DNA of 64,000 bases from Bacteroidales bacterium (GTDB lineage Bacteria > Bacteroidota > Bacteroidia > Bacteroidales > P3): contig JAISGN010000016.1 in the NCBI GenBank assembly GCA_031263015.1, positions 58,087 to 122,086 on the forward strand, in the 5' to 3' direction. The position numbers and the translations under genes were made by a program. Positions 18,401 to 26,882 of the stretch are shown one piece after another. The notes beneath the pieces were generated by a model. It was not told the origin of the DNA. It searched no databases and worked only from the letters and a program-made list of their open reading frames with translations. How positions within the stretch are numbered: position 1 is the first letter of the stretch; each line of letters starts with the position of its first letter.

Positions 18401-19627
18401 ATGAAGAACACAATCCTTGCTTTTACACTATTATTATTTTTCTTTACTGCCGCCGATGCTCAAAAAGTATCGGAATATGTTGAATATTACGCCAACAAAA
18501 CGCCTATGGTTAAAGGCTTTAAGACATCCGATTCTACCCGAACGGGCGTTTGGACTTGGTTTTACAACAACGGCGACACTCTTCGCAAAGGAGAATACAA
18601 CGAAAAGGGATATAAAATCGGCGTTTGGACGGATTATTTTTCTAATAGCAAGCTTCAAAAAATTGAATGCTTAACCGGCAACGGCGAAAACAAGGCTTAT
18701 TATAAAAATGGCAAACTTAATTATTCCGTATCAGTGATTGACGGCATAAAAGAGGGAAAATATGATGAGTTTTACTCAAACGGCAAGCCCAAAATGAGCG
18801 GATATTATAAGGATAACGAATTGGACGGCAATGTTGTGTGGTGGTATGAGAACGGATTCAAAGAAATGGAGGGCAATCTCTCAAATGGCAAACGCGAAGG
18901 CAAATGGACATACTACTATCGCTCAAACGGAGAGAAGGGAAGCGAAGGAAATTACAAGCAGGACAAGGAAACAGGCACCTGGACTTACTTTTACGAAACA
19001 AAAGAGAAATGGCGTGAAGGCGAATACTTGGAAGGCAAACGTACAGGCTTATGGCAAACTTTTTATGAAAACGGAGAACTTTATACAAAGGGAAGTTATC
19101 TCAACGGATTAGAGGAAGGCGTATGGGAGAACTACTATGAAGGCGGCAAATTAAAGGACAGAGGCATTTTTATCAAGGGACAACTAAGCGGAAAGTGGGA
19201 AACGTTTTATGAAAACGGGGTTCGCAAAAATGAAATCAACTATTTGGATGGTTTAAAGCACGGAACAGAAACTCTTTACAACGAATACGGAGACGTTTAT
19301 CAGAAAACAGATTACAAAAACGGCAAACTAAACGGACGTTATGAAACTTATTACTCCCCTACTCAACTTATGGAAAAAGGAAATTTCATTAACGACGAAA
19401 AAGACGGCAAATGGATTTCATACAACCCGAGCGGAAAAGTATTAAGAGAGCAATCCTTCAAAGCAGGTCGCCCGAACGGAAAATTTATTGAATATAACGC
19501 TGAGGGGAAACCCGTTTCGGAAGGTGAATATTCAAATGGGATTAAAACCGGAGTATGGAAAAAATACGACAAATCGGGAAACATCACATCAAAAACAAGT
19601 TTCACCAATGGTATTCGCAACAAATAA
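18401..19627 (+). CDS. Secreted MORN/YwqK-like repeat protein
   Basis: Exported protein with a signal peptide (MKNTILAFTLLLFFFTAADA) followed by about sixteen degenerate repeats of 22-24 residues of the type G-x-W-x-x-Y/F-Y-x-N-G-x-x-x-x-x-G-x-Y. This is the MORN / YwqK antitoxin-like repeat pattern; examples are GVWTWFYNNGDTLRKGEY and GKWETFYENGVRKNEINY. No other domain is present. Such proteins are often annotated as toxin-antitoxin components, but no toxin lies nearby and a signal peptide argues for an envelope location. It lies 14 bases after the DUF4270 gene and is probably co-transcribed. Confidence 0.82.
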   Translation: MKNTILAFTLLLFFFTAADAQKVSEYVEYYANKTPMVKGFKTSDSTRTGVWTWFYNNGDTLRKGEYNEKGYKIGVWTDYFSNSKLQKIECLTGNGENKAYYKNGKLNYSVSVIDGIKEGKYDEFYSNGKPKMSGYYKDNELDGNVVWWYENGFKEMEGNLSNGKREGKWTYYYRSNGEKGSEGNYKQDKETGTWTYFYETKEKWREGEYLEGKRTGLWQTFYENGELYTKGSYLNGLEEGVWENYYEGGKLKDRGIFIKGQLSGKWETFYENGVRKNEINYLDGLKHGTETLYNEYGDVYQKTDYKNGKLNGRYETYYSPTQLMEKGNFINDEKDGKWISYNPSGKVLREQSFKAGRPNGKFIEYNAEGKPVSEGEYSNGIKTGVWKKYDKSGNITSKTSFTNGIRNK

Positions 19628-19672
19628 ATCATTTTTAAGCCGTAACAATTAAATTAAATCAAATACTAATCA

Positions 19673-20641
19673 ATGAAAAGCATATCATCATTTTTTAAAC
19701 TCATAAGATATCGGCAACTTTTACTATTTACGTTGCTCTTTCTTGCGGTTCGTATAAATATAATTGACATTTTTTATGCTAACATAGGGCTTCAGTCTTC
19801 CATTTCTTTACCTATCTACTTTGTTCTCATATTTACATTTATGTGTGTCTTAGCCGGAGCATATATATTCAACGATTACTGCGACCAAGGGATAGATGAA
19901 ATAAACAGATTAGACAAAAATATCTTTATTAACAACACTATAAAACCTAAAACCGCCTTAAAACTATCGTGGATATTTACAGGAATTGCATGGGCTATCT
20001 CTTTAACAACAGCAATCTTGAATCTATCCTATTGTGCCTTCATCTTCATTTTTATAAGCACCTTTTTAACATACGCCTGTACCGTTAGAGCAAAACGAAT
20101 CTTTATGTTAAAAAATCTGATTATCACTTCCGCACCCTTAATTGCAATATTCATGCCGCTAATAGACGAATATATGTTTCTCTTGCGCGATAATCTGACG
20201 GAAAAATATCCTGATGAAATACGCATAGTCTTTCATATTTTTCTATGGTTTGCTCTCTTCTTCACACTTGTTAAACTTATAAGAGTCATCGTAAGAGATA
20301 TGCAGGACGAAGAAGGAGACAGGGCATTCAAAGTTCAATCCCTTATCGTAAGATGCGGAGTGAAAACCACCAAACGCACTGTCTATGTTTTGACATCAAT
20401 TCTTATGGCAGCCGTTATTGCTTTCCAAATAACGTATTTTCATATTAATCCGCTATCTATCGGCGGCGGCATCACCATTCTTGTCCTCGCGCCGTTAATA
20501 TACTTTTTGATAGAATTCAAAAAAGCATCCGTTGTACAGGATTACGCTTTCCTTGCCGACTTGGTTAATATAATCTTCATATCCTTTATCTTCGTTACCT
20601 TCTTCACAAGAAGCATTTTGGTATGTGGAGCGATAGTTTAA
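19673..20641 (+). CDS. UbiA-family prenyltransferase
   Basis: Polytopic membrane prenyltransferase, 322 residues with about eight helices. The Asp-rich motif is FNDYCDQGIDEINR (about residues 64-77, NDxxDxxxD) and a second Asp motif is VRDMQDEEGD (about residues 205-214). In Bacteroidota, homologues beside maf are often labelled geranylgeranylglycerol-phosphate geranylgeranyltransferase-like; the true acceptor is not established. It overlaps maf by 19 bases, so the two are co-translated. This is the second UbiA-superfamily gene in the window and differs from the one at 3.1 kb. Confidence 0.82.
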   Translation: MKSISSFFKLIRYRQLLLFTLLFLAVRINIIDIFYANIGLQSSISLPIYFVLIFTFMCVLAGAYIFNDYCDQGIDEINRLDKNIFINNTIKPKTALKLSWIFTGIAWAISLTTAILNLSYCAFIFIFISTFLTYACTVRAKRIFMLKNLIITSAPLIAIFMPLIDEYMFLLRDNLTEKYPDEIRIVFHIFLWFALFFTLVKLIRVIVRDMQDEEGDRAFKVQSLIVRCGVKTTKRTVYVLTSILMAAVIAFQITYFHINPLSIGGGITILVLAPLIYFLIEFKKASVVQDYAFLADLVNIIFISFIFVTFFTRSILVCGAIV

Positions 20642-21204
20642 CCATTGTCTTATCTTCCAACTCTCAACGCAGGAAACAACTGCTGGAAAGTATGGATTTG
20701 AGAGTTGAAATCATTCCTCCGAGCAATATTATTGAGGATTATCCGCCTACACTCAACGTTGAAGAAATTCCTGCCTACCTTTCGCAAAAGAAAATGGCGA
20801 ATATTCATTATGACAAGCCGCTTGACAACAAAATTATCTTAACTTCCGACACTATTGTCTTACTTGACGGCACTCCATTAGGCAAACCGCAAGACGAAAT
20901 GCAGGCTCGGCAAATGTTAAGCGACCTTTCGGGCAAACAACACTCGGTTATCTCTGCCTGTTGCCTCAAAAGCACCAACGGAATTCAAACCATCAGCGAC
21001 AAAACTCTTGTTTGGTTTGCCCCTCTTGCGGAAAAAGAAATCAATTACTACGTCTTGCGATACCAACCCTTTGATAAAGCGGGTTCTTACGGCATTCAGG
21101 AATGGATAGGCTTGATTGGCGTGGAACGGATTGAAGGTTCGTTTTACAATGTTATGGGTTTGCCGTGCCACAAGTTGCATCGGGCAATACGAAACCTTAT
21201 CTAA
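20623..21204 (+). CDS. maf: Maf-like nucleoside triphosphate pyrophosphatase
   Basis: House-cleaning enzyme that hydrolyses non-canonical nucleoside triphosphates such as dTTP/UTP analogues. The 193-residue protein begins with the Maf signature LSSNSQRRKQLLES, has the catalytic Asp region LTSDTIVLLDGTPLGKP, and ends with the motif KAGSYGIQEWIG and the typical NVMGLP. The start at 20623 overlaps the upstream UbiA gene by 19 bases and gives the normal N-terminus. A 21-bp repeat array follows the stop. Confidence 0.93.
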   Translation: MWSDSLTIVLSSNSQRRKQLLESMDLRVEIIPPSNIIEDYPPTLNVEEIPAYLSQKKMANIHYDKPLDNKIILTSDTIVLLDGTPLGKPQDEMQARQMLSDLSGKQHSVISACCLKSTNGIQTISDKTLVWFAPLAEKEINYYVLRYQPFDKAGSYGIQEWIGLIGVERIEGSFYNVMGLPCHKLHRAIRNLI

Positions 21205-21253
21205 GCACAAGGAAAGCACATATAAAATTTACCATTCATTATAAGGCAAAAAT

Positions 21254-21367
21254 GAAACAGCCTTTCATTCTAACGAAACGGCGTTTTATTTTTCTAAAAC
21301 AGCCTTTCATTTTCGCCAAAGGCTGTTTCATTTTCAGCAAAGGAAGTCTTGTTCGCACGACACGCAC
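21254..21367. repeat. 21-bp array, AAACAGCCTTT family
   Basis: Four core-plus-linker units in exact 21-bp steps: AAACAGCCTTTCAT, AAACGGCGTTTTAT, AAACAGCCTTTCAT and the inverted AAAGGCTGTTTCAT, each followed by seven variable bases. A tail ACGACACGCAC (21357-21367) follows. It fills most of the maf-TPR gap. Confidence 0.92.
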
Positions 21368-21477
21368 TTCGGCTGAAACGAATGCTCATTTGGCAGCAAT
21401 TGCTCCTGATAATACGAAAATATAACTTCGCATCCGACAAATGTCTCTGCAAGATGTGCAAATAAAACTTTATTTAT

Positions 21478-21485
21478 TATTTTTG
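21478..21485 (+). promoter_or_regulatory. -7 promoter box of the TPR gene
   Basis: TATTTTTG, 18 bases before the chosen start at 21504; it lies inside the longer open frame from 21441 and so excludes that start. Confidence 0.6.
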
Positions 21486-21503
21486 CAATCTAATTTTTAT
21501 AAA

Positions 21504-22571
21504 ATGAAACGACAGAAACTATTATTTATTTCGGCTATATTTATCATCCAAACGTCTTTTTCGCAGGATATTATAAAGGATTCTGCCGCCGATGCGAAGT
21601 TTAATGAAATCGTTGCCTTGGTTGATGAGGGTGATTACGTCATTGCGCGAACCTCAATCCTGAAAGCATTGGACGAAGGTGCGGATTTGTTCAAATATTC
21701 CTATGAACTGGCTTGGTGCGACTATCAATTAAAAGATTATAAGGCGGCTATAAATGTCTTAAAGCCCTTAATAAATGAGCCGAAAGCCTCTGCGGATTTC
21801 TATCAGTTGCTCGGAAATGCATACGATGAGATTGGGCAGACGGGAAAAGCCACAACAACCTACGAGAATGGCTTAAAGCGTTATCCGAATGCAGGTCGCC
21901 TCTATCTGGAACTTGGCAATGTGTCTTATAAAAAGGCGGATTATCGGCAGGCTCTCTACTATTATGAAAAGGGAATAGAGGTTGAACCCGATTTTGCTTC
22001 AAATTACTATCGTGCAACAAAGATTTACCTTTCTTCTACTGAGGAAGTATGGGCTGTTATGTTCGGAGAAATTTTTATGAACTTGGAAAAAGACACCGAA
22101 CGCAGCAAAACAATCAGCAAAGACCTCTTTGAGGTTTTCAAAAACGAGATAACGCTTAACCGAAACGATGTTGAAGTTGATTTTTATAACCCTTCCATAA
22201 TTTATTCCGACTCTTACGAGCGCAAGAATCTCTTTCCGCAATATTATAAAGAGGCAATGACAAAGGCTTGTCAAGGAGAAAATTTCTTAAACATTGCTTC
22301 GCTGTCGCGAATCCGCACTCGCTTCATAAGGACTCTTTACAACATAATGCCGGACTTTCATAATGTGCTCTTCGATTATCATAAGCGGATGATAGAGCTT
22401 GGTTTCTTTGAAGCGTATAACTATTGGCTTTTCGGATATGGCGACAATATTGAATCTTCCGCTTGGATTAGCAAAAACAAAAAGGCGTTTAATGATTTTT
22501 TAAAGTGGTTTAACGACAATCCTTTGAAGATTGACCGTAATAATCTCTTCACCCGTTACAATATGGAGTGA
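21504..22571 (+). CDS. Secreted tetratricopeptide repeat protein
   Basis: Exported TPR protein of 355 residues. A signal peptide MKRQKLLFISAIFIIQTSFSQ (about 20 residues) is followed by at least four TPR helical pairs over residues 30-170, for example FYQLLGNAYDEIGQTGKATT and LYLELGNVSYKKADYRQALY. The second half (residues 180-355) has no recognised domain. TPR domains bind partner proteins, and Bacteroidota use such proteins in envelope assembly and secretion; the partner here is unknown. The start is set by the promoter box and the signal peptide. A terminator follows the stop. Confidence 0.82.
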   Translation: MKRQKLLFISAIFIIQTSFSQDIIKDSAADAKFNEIVALVDEGDYVIARTSILKALDEGADLFKYSYELAWCDYQLKDYKAAINVLKPLINEPKASADFYQLLGNAYDEIGQTGKATTTYENGLKRYPNAGRLYLELGNVSYKKADYRQALYYYEKGIEVEPDFASNYYRATKIYLSSTEEVWAVMFGEIFMNLEKDTERSKTISKDLFEVFKNEITLNRNDVEVDFYNPSIIYSDSYERKNLFPQYYKEAMTKACQGENFLNIASLSRIRTRFIRTLYNIMPDFHNVLFDYHKRMIELGFFEAYNYWLFGYGDNIESSAWISKNKKAFNDFLKWFNDNPLKIDRNNLFTRYNME

Positions 22572-22597
22572 TTTGCGTGAAATAATATCAAATAAAG

Positions 22598-22630
22598 AAG
22601 CCTGATGATTTGATTTCATCAGGCTTTTGT
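22598..22630. terminator. Terminator after the TPR gene
   Basis: Perfect 11-bp stem AAGCCTGATGA / TCATCAGGCTT followed by TTGTTTG; it can also serve the convergent lipoprotein gene. Confidence 0.85.
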
Positions 22631-22651
22631 TTGATTTTGTGTTGTGATTTC

Positions 22652-22903
22652 TTATTTCTCTGTACAAGAAATCTTGTATTCCATAGTTATACCTGCACCA
22701 GGTATTGACAAAGTTGGAAGGCTCAATTCTTCTGTTGTAATGTCTGAACATTTTCCGTCATAGTCATTCATTGGATACGTCTGTGATGCCATTACATCAC
22801 CGTTCATAACAGTATCAACAGCACAATCGCAATCTACTTTGCTACCGCAAGAGAATAAAGCAAATGAACCTAACACACAAACCGATAAAAACAATTTTTT
22901 CAT
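22652..22903 (-). CDS. Small lipoprotein
   Basis: Lipoprotein of 83 residues. The signal peptide MKKLFLSVCVLGSFALFSC ends in a lipobox (Cys19), then GSKVDCDCAVDT. The mature part is only about 65 residues with four more cysteines, two of them as CDC, which may form disulfides. No family is recognised. It lies downstream of the outer-membrane barrel gene on the same strand, 77 bases away. Confidence 0.75.
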   Translation of the reverse strand: MKKLFLSVCVLGSFALFSCGSKVDCDCAVDTVMNGDVMASQTYPMNDYDGKCSDITTEELSLPTLSIPGAGITMEYKISCTEK

Positions 22904-22980
22904 CTTATTTTGTTGTTTTTATTACGCCTACTCTTTACAGGATTTTCGGCTTCCTCCTTTTATATCTTGAAATCTTGTTT

Positions 22981-23670
22981 TTAGAACTTCAAACCGATAT
23001 ATACTCCGTAGAACATATTGTTTAGTTTAATCGTATAATTGAAGAAATCAGAAGTTTCTTTATAGTAAGGCAAAACACCATACATAAATCTTGCTCCAAA
23101 AAAGAAGTTATCTCCTACTTCAAAGCCCATACCTCCGCCAACGCCTAATTCAAAGACGTTCGGCTCAAGTTCTACCTCTCTTTCATCTCCCATAGGCATA
23201 CCCATAATAGTAGCAGTCTTCCCTTTGGCATTGCCCAAGTTAAGACGCGGTTCAACACCTGCCTCAATGAAGAGCCATTTAACAGGATAGATTTTAGCCA
23301 TAAGCGGTATTGAAATACTGTTTTGAGTATAGGTAAGAAGTCCATTACCCTCTCCAACCGTAAAAGTGTGATAAGAGTATTTTAATTCGCCCGATAATTT
23401 GAATAAATCGCTTACTCTGTATTGAGCAAATCCGCCAACAGTAAATCCTAACATACCAGGAAGAACATGATACATTGCATTCGCAGGACCGGCTATCTGA
23501 TAAGCTAAAGTTCCTCCGAATTGGATAGGTTTTTCTGTGTGTCCGCGTCTGCCTTTTGAGCGAGAAGATTTCTTTCTTCTGCGTTGAGCATCCGCATCAA
23601 AAGAAGAGATTATTAACGCTCCAAGAATAATGCAACATAAAAGCCGCTTAAAAAATTTAGTGTTTGTCAT
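22981..23670 (-). CDS. Outer-membrane beta-barrel protein, PorT-like
   Basis: Predicted eight-stranded outer-membrane barrel of 229 residues. A signal peptide (about residues 1-28, ending FDADA) is followed by a very basic linker QRRRKKSSRSKGRRGH and then alternating hydrophobic strands. The last residues YIGLKF end in an aromatic, the usual barrel-assembly signal. The fold matches the broad PorT/OmpW-like family of Bacteroidota; this is not evidence that it is PorT itself. A small open frame ends 24 bases upstream and may be co-transcribed. Confidence 0.78.
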   Translation of the reverse strand: MTNTKFFKRLLCCIILGALIISSFDADAQRRRKKSSRSKGRRGHTEKPIQFGGTLAYQIAGPANAMYHVLPGMLGFTVGGFAQYRVSDLFKLSGELKYSYHTFTVGEGNGLLTYTQNSISIPLMAKIYPVKWLFIEAGVEPRLNLGNAKGKTATIMGMPMGDEREVELEPNVFELGVGGGMGFEVGDNFFFGARFMYGVLPYYKETSDFFNYTIKLNNMFYGVYIGLKF

Positions 23671-23693
23671 TGTGATTTTGTATTAGTTAAACT

Positions 23694-23942
23694 TCATTTA
23701 ATTTCCTGCAATATTGTCATCTGTATAAGAAAGAGTTTCAAAGCCCTTTGCATACTTATCATAGAACCTTGTTTTATCTCTATGAAGTCAGCAAAGAAAT
23801 TTTTAAAACCAGATATAAAAAAATTAAAACAAAGAAAGAACGGCAGTAATATCTTATTATAACTCCGATAAACAATCCTTTTATCTCCGCCTGTCAGAAG
23901 AAGATTTGCTTTAACTCTGATATCATCATTTATACTTCTCAT
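23694..23942 (-). CDS. Small unrecognised ORF, possible gene remnant
   Basis: Open frame of 82 residues that starts 26 bases after a good -7 box (23968-23975) and ends 24 bases before the outer-membrane barrel gene, which suggests a real transcript with the barrel. No family is recognised. The N-terminal segment LLTGGDKRIVYRSYNKILLP is weakly reminiscent of region 2 of ECF sigma factors, but the remaining sequence does not continue that fold and the length is half of one. It could be a decayed sigma gene, a small protein, or merely a leader. Confidence 0.35.
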   Translation of the reverse strand: MRSINDDIRVKANLLLTGGDKRIVYRSYNKILLPFFLCFNFFISGFKNFFADFIEIKQGSMISMQRALKLFLIQMTILQEIK

Positions 23943-23967
23943 TACATTAATGTCTGTTTTTGAATTG

Positions 23968-23975
23968 CAAAGTTA
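23968..23975 (-). promoter_or_regulatory. -7 promoter box for the small ORF and barrel gene
   Basis: TAACTTTG on the minus strand followed by an A-rich leader to the ATG at 23942. Confidence 0.55.
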
Positions 23976-24149
23976 TAACTTTTTTTTAATATATTCCTAA
24001 TTCGGTTTTTTTTTGTTATTCTTGTAAAGGGTATGACGGTATCAAAACCTATTTGAGAGACTTCATTAAAAAGCACCACAAAACATCGGTATTTTGCATC
24101 ATAAACTTAAAAAGTATATTTATTTCTAACTTGATTAAATACTTTTTCA

Positions 24150-24157
24150 TATCTTTG
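24150..24157 (+). promoter_or_regulatory. -7 promoter box of serC
   Basis: TATCTTTG, 43 bases before the serC start; TTG at 24131-24133 could be the -33 element, though the 16-base spacing is short. The rest of the 23976-24200 gap shows nothing else. Confidence 0.6.
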
Positions 24158-24200
24158 CAGCCTCAAATCTAACGATTTATAAATTATAATTAATAAAAAA

Positions 24201-25286
24201 ATGACAAAAGTACATAACTTTAACGCAGGACCTTGTGTTCTGCCAAAGCCTGCAATAGAAAGCGTTATTGAGGCTATAAGAGATTTCGACAATACGGGAA
24301 TCGGCTTGCTGGAAATCTCACATCGCACGCCCGGTTGGGAGAGAATAATGAAGGAAACGGAAGAATTATGGAGAGAACTCTTGCATATTCCGGATAATTA
24401 CGATGTTTTATTTCTCGGAGGCGGTGCTTCAACACAATTCTTCACCGTTCCTGCAAATTTATTGTGCAAAAAAGCAGCGTATTTGCAAACAGGTGTTTGG
24501 GCAAAGAAGGCTGTAAAGGAAGCAAAGTTCTATGGAGATGTAGAAGTTGTGGCTTCATCCGAAGACAAGAACTATACCTACATTCCGAAAGGCTACTCTA
24601 TTCCGACCGATGCTGATTATTTTCATATAACAACAAACAACACTATCTACGGAACAGAGATTAAAACCGATATGGATTGTCCTGTGAATCTGGTTGCCGA
24701 CATGAGCAGCGATATAATGTCTCGTCCGGTTGATGTTTCAAAGTATGCGTTGATTTATGGCGGCGCTCAAAAGAATGTTGGACCTGCCGGTGTTACTTTT
24801 GTTATAGTTCGCCGTGATGTATTGGGCAAAGTAGATAGACCTTTGCAAACAATGGTTGATTACAGAACACACATAGGCAAAGAAGCCAAAGACAAATCAA
24901 TGTTTAATACTCCTCCTGTTTTTGCCATCTTTGTTATGCACGAAACATTGAAATGGGTTAAATCATTAGGCGGCGTTGAACAAATGCACAAAATAAACAC
25001 CGAAAAGGCTAATACCTTATATAATGAAATTGATCGCAACAAAATGTTTGTCGGAACAGCCGTTAAGGAAGACAGATCAATAATGAATATTTGCTGGGTA
25101 ATGGCTCCGGGCTATGAAAACAAGCAAGATGATTTTATGGCTTTTGCTAAAGGAAAAGGAATGATAGGCATTAAGGGTCATCGCTCTGTTGGTGGCTTCC
25201 GTGCTTCATTATACAACGCCTGTCCTTTGGAAAGTGTTCAGGCATTGGTTGCTTGTATGCAGGAATTTGAAAAACAAAACGCTTAA
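24201..25286 (+). CDS. serC: Phosphoserine aminotransferase
   Basis: PLP enzyme that converts 3-phosphohydroxypyruvate and glutamate to 3-phosphoserine; it may also act in pyridoxal phosphate synthesis. The 361-residue length is standard. N-terminal [11 protein letters not shown] and the PLP lysine Lys191 in [14 protein letters not shown] are diagnostic, as is the C-terminal [17 protein letters not shown]. It lies six bases before serA, so the two steps of serine synthesis are co-transcribed. Confidence 0.97.
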   Translation: MTKVHNFNAGPCVLPKPAIESVIEAIRDFDNTGIGLLEISHRTPGWERIMKETEELWRELLHIPDNYDVLFLGGGASTQFFTVPANLLCKKAAYLQTGVWAKKAVKEAKFYGDVEVVASSEDKNYTYIPKGYSIPTDADYFHITTNNTIYGTEIKTDMDCPVNLVADMSSDIMSRPVDVSKYALIYGGAQKNVGPAGVTFVIVRRDVLGKVDRPLQTMVDYRTHIGKEAKDKSMFNTPPVFAIFVMHETLKWVKSLGGVEQMHKINTEKANTLYNEIDRNKMFVGTAVKEDRSIMNICWVMAPGYENKQDDFMAFAKGKGMIGIKGHRSVGGFRASLYNACPLESVQALVACMQEFEKQNA

Positions 25287-25292
25287 ACCACA

Positions 25293-26213
25293 ATGACAAA
25301 AGTTTTAATCGCAACCGATAAGCCTTTTTCACCCGTTGCTGTCAATGGTATAAGGAATATCATTGAAGGAGCAGGCTTTGAATTGGCGTTATTGGAGAAA
25401 TATACCGATGTAAAGGACTTCTATGCTGCTGTTACTGACGTTGATGCTTTGATTGTCCGCTCCGATAAAGTTACAAAGGAGGTTATAGATGCGGCAAGCA
25501 AATTAAAAATTGTCGTAAGGGCTGGTGCCGGCTATGATAACTTGGATCTTGACGCTTGTACGGCAAAAAGAATCGTTGCTATGAACACTCCCGGACAGAA
25601 TTCAAACGCTGTAGCGGAGTTAGCCTTAGGTTTTATGATTTATATGGCTCGTACCTGCTTTACTCCTGCAACCGGCAGTGAGTTAAGTGGCAAACGTCTT
25701 GGCATTCACGCCTATGGTAATGTCGGAAGGCTTGTTGCTCAAAAGGCAAAGGCATTAGGTATGGATATAATAGCATTTGACCCGTTTATTCCTGCCGAAG
25801 CAATAACAAAAGACGGCGTAAAAGTTGCCAAGAATCTTGAAGAATTGTATTCTAACAGCGATTACCTGTCATTACACATCCCTGCAACGGCTGAAACCAA
25901 AGAATCCATTAATTACAATTTTCTTTCGTTGATGCCAAAAGGAGCATGTCTTGTGAATACTGCCCGTAAGGAAGTGATAAATGAAGCAGATATGGAAAAG
26001 ATTCTGGCGGAACGCACCGACTTAAAGTACATTACGGACATTGCTGCCGGCAATAATGATGCTCTTATGGCTTTTGCTCCTCGCTATTTTGCGACTCCTA
26101 AAAAGATGGGGGCACAAACATCGGAAGCAAACGTCAATGCGGGTTTGGCAGCGGCTAATCAAATCGTTGATTTCATTAAAAACGGCGTTACAAAGTTTAA
26201 AGTGAATAAATAA
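25293..26213 (+). CDS. serA: Short D-3-phosphoglycerate dehydrogenase (lysine type)
   Basis: First enzyme of serine synthesis: oxidises 3-phosphoglycerate with NAD+. The protein has 306 residues, with substrate and NAD-binding domains only and no C-terminal ACT domain, so the classical serine feedback site is missing. The NAD loop is LGIHAYGNVGRLVAQKAKAL and the catalytic Arg is in NTARKEVINE. The usual His-containing motif TPHxGA is replaced by TPKKMGAQ (Lys270/Lys271), and the Glu partner region reads DIAAGN. This matches the type III enzymes described from Entamoeba histolytica and Bacteroidales, in which Lys replaces His. A terminator follows. Confidence 0.9.
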   Translation: MTKVLIATDKPFSPVAVNGIRNIIEGAGFELALLEKYTDVKDFYAAVTDVDALIVRSDKVTKEVIDAASKLKIVVRAGAGYDNLDLDACTAKRIVAMNTPGQNSNAVAELALGFMIYMARTCFTPATGSELSGKRLGIHAYGNVGRLVAQKAKALGMDIIAFDPFIPAEAITKDGVKVAKNLEELYSNSDYLSLHIPATAETKESINYNFLSLMPKGACLVNTARKEVINEADMEKILAERTDLKYITDIAAGNNDALMAFAPRYFATPKKMGAQTSEANVNAGLAAANQIVDFIKNGVTKFKVNK

Positions 26214-26233
26214 CGTTTCATATAATTACTACC

Positions 26234-26268
26234 AAAAGGGCTTGCGAACATTCGGAAGCCCTTTTTAT
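26234..26268 (+). terminator. Terminator after serC-serA
   Basis: Stem AAAAGGGCTT / AAGCCCTTTT with a 12-base loop and a following T-run. Confidence 0.88.
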
Positions 26269-26316
26269 TTTAAGGATACCTGTATTAGAAATCAAAACAA
26301 TAGATATGGCTAAAAT

Positions 26317-26413
26317 GAAAGGCTGTTTCGTGCGAATGAAAGGCTGTTTCGTAAAAATGGAACAGCCTTTCAAAAAAAGATAATGTCAGTCCGACACGGA
26401 CAAACAGCCTCTT
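26317..26413. repeat. 21-bp array, AAACAGCCTTT family
   Basis: Two GAAAGGCTGTTTCG units and an inverted GGAACAGCCTTTC unit stand in exact 21-bp steps. They are followed by a tail TAATGTCAGTCCGACACGGA and then CAAACAGCCTCTTAT, which closely parallels the array at 44.8 kb. Confidence 0.9.
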
Positions 26414-26477
26414 ATAAAAATAATTTAATGAATAATTCCCGCCGAACGACTTTTCATCAAAATCTTGTTAAATAAAT

Positions 26478-26882
26478 CTATTCTTTTGCAGGGTATTGGG
26501 GCAATGAAGTCAATTGACGTCTGTCCGAAACCGATATGCAAACATTGCTAATGCCGTTTGTAATAAGCAAATAAGGGGCTTGCAAAGTCATATTATAACT
26601 TAAAATTTGTGAAAGCACCTTTTGAGAAAGTTTTACATCGCTTTGCTTGCATTCTACCAAAAGCCATACCTTCATATTCCTGTCATAAACAACTATATCA
26701 TAACGTTTGGCAAGTTTTCCAACCATAACACGAGCCTCAACGGAGATAAGATTTTGCGGATAGTGCATATTGTCTATCATATACGCCACTATATTCTGAC
26801 GGATTCTTTCTTCCGGTGTTGCGGAAACATATTTGCGGCGAATAATGCAGAACAACTGCTCATCACTACCGCTATTCGCCAT
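26478..26882 (-). CDS. HSDR_N-type restriction-nuclease-fold protein
   Basis: Protein of 134 residues resembling the N-terminal domain of type I restriction HsdR subunits (HSDR_N_2). It has a PD-(D/E)xK nuclease pattern: KRYDIVVYDRN supplies the Asp and WLLVECKQ supplies the ExK. The N-terminal part EERIRQNIVAYMIDNMHYP is the helical region typical of this family. No other restriction-modification subunit is near. Its ATG overlaps the end of the TonB-dependent receptor gene by 11 bases, so it is probably translated from the same message. It is a conserved solitary gene in Bacteroidota; its function is unproven. Confidence 0.82.
   Translation of the reverse strand: MANSGSDEQLFCIIRRKYVSATPEERIRQNIVAYMIDNMHYPQNLISVEARVMVGKLAKRYDIVVYDRNMKVWLLVECKQSDVKLSQKVLSQILSYNMTLQAPYLLITNGISNVCISVSDRRQLTSLPQYPAKE

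Noticed and set aside
18401..19627. Antitoxin of a toxin-antitoxin pair (YwqK label)
   Set aside because: It carries a signal peptide and has no toxin partner; the label reflects only the repeat motif.
26478..26882. Part of a type I restriction-modification locus
   Set aside because: Only the HSDR_N-like domain is present; there is no helicase part, no hsdM and no hsdS around it.
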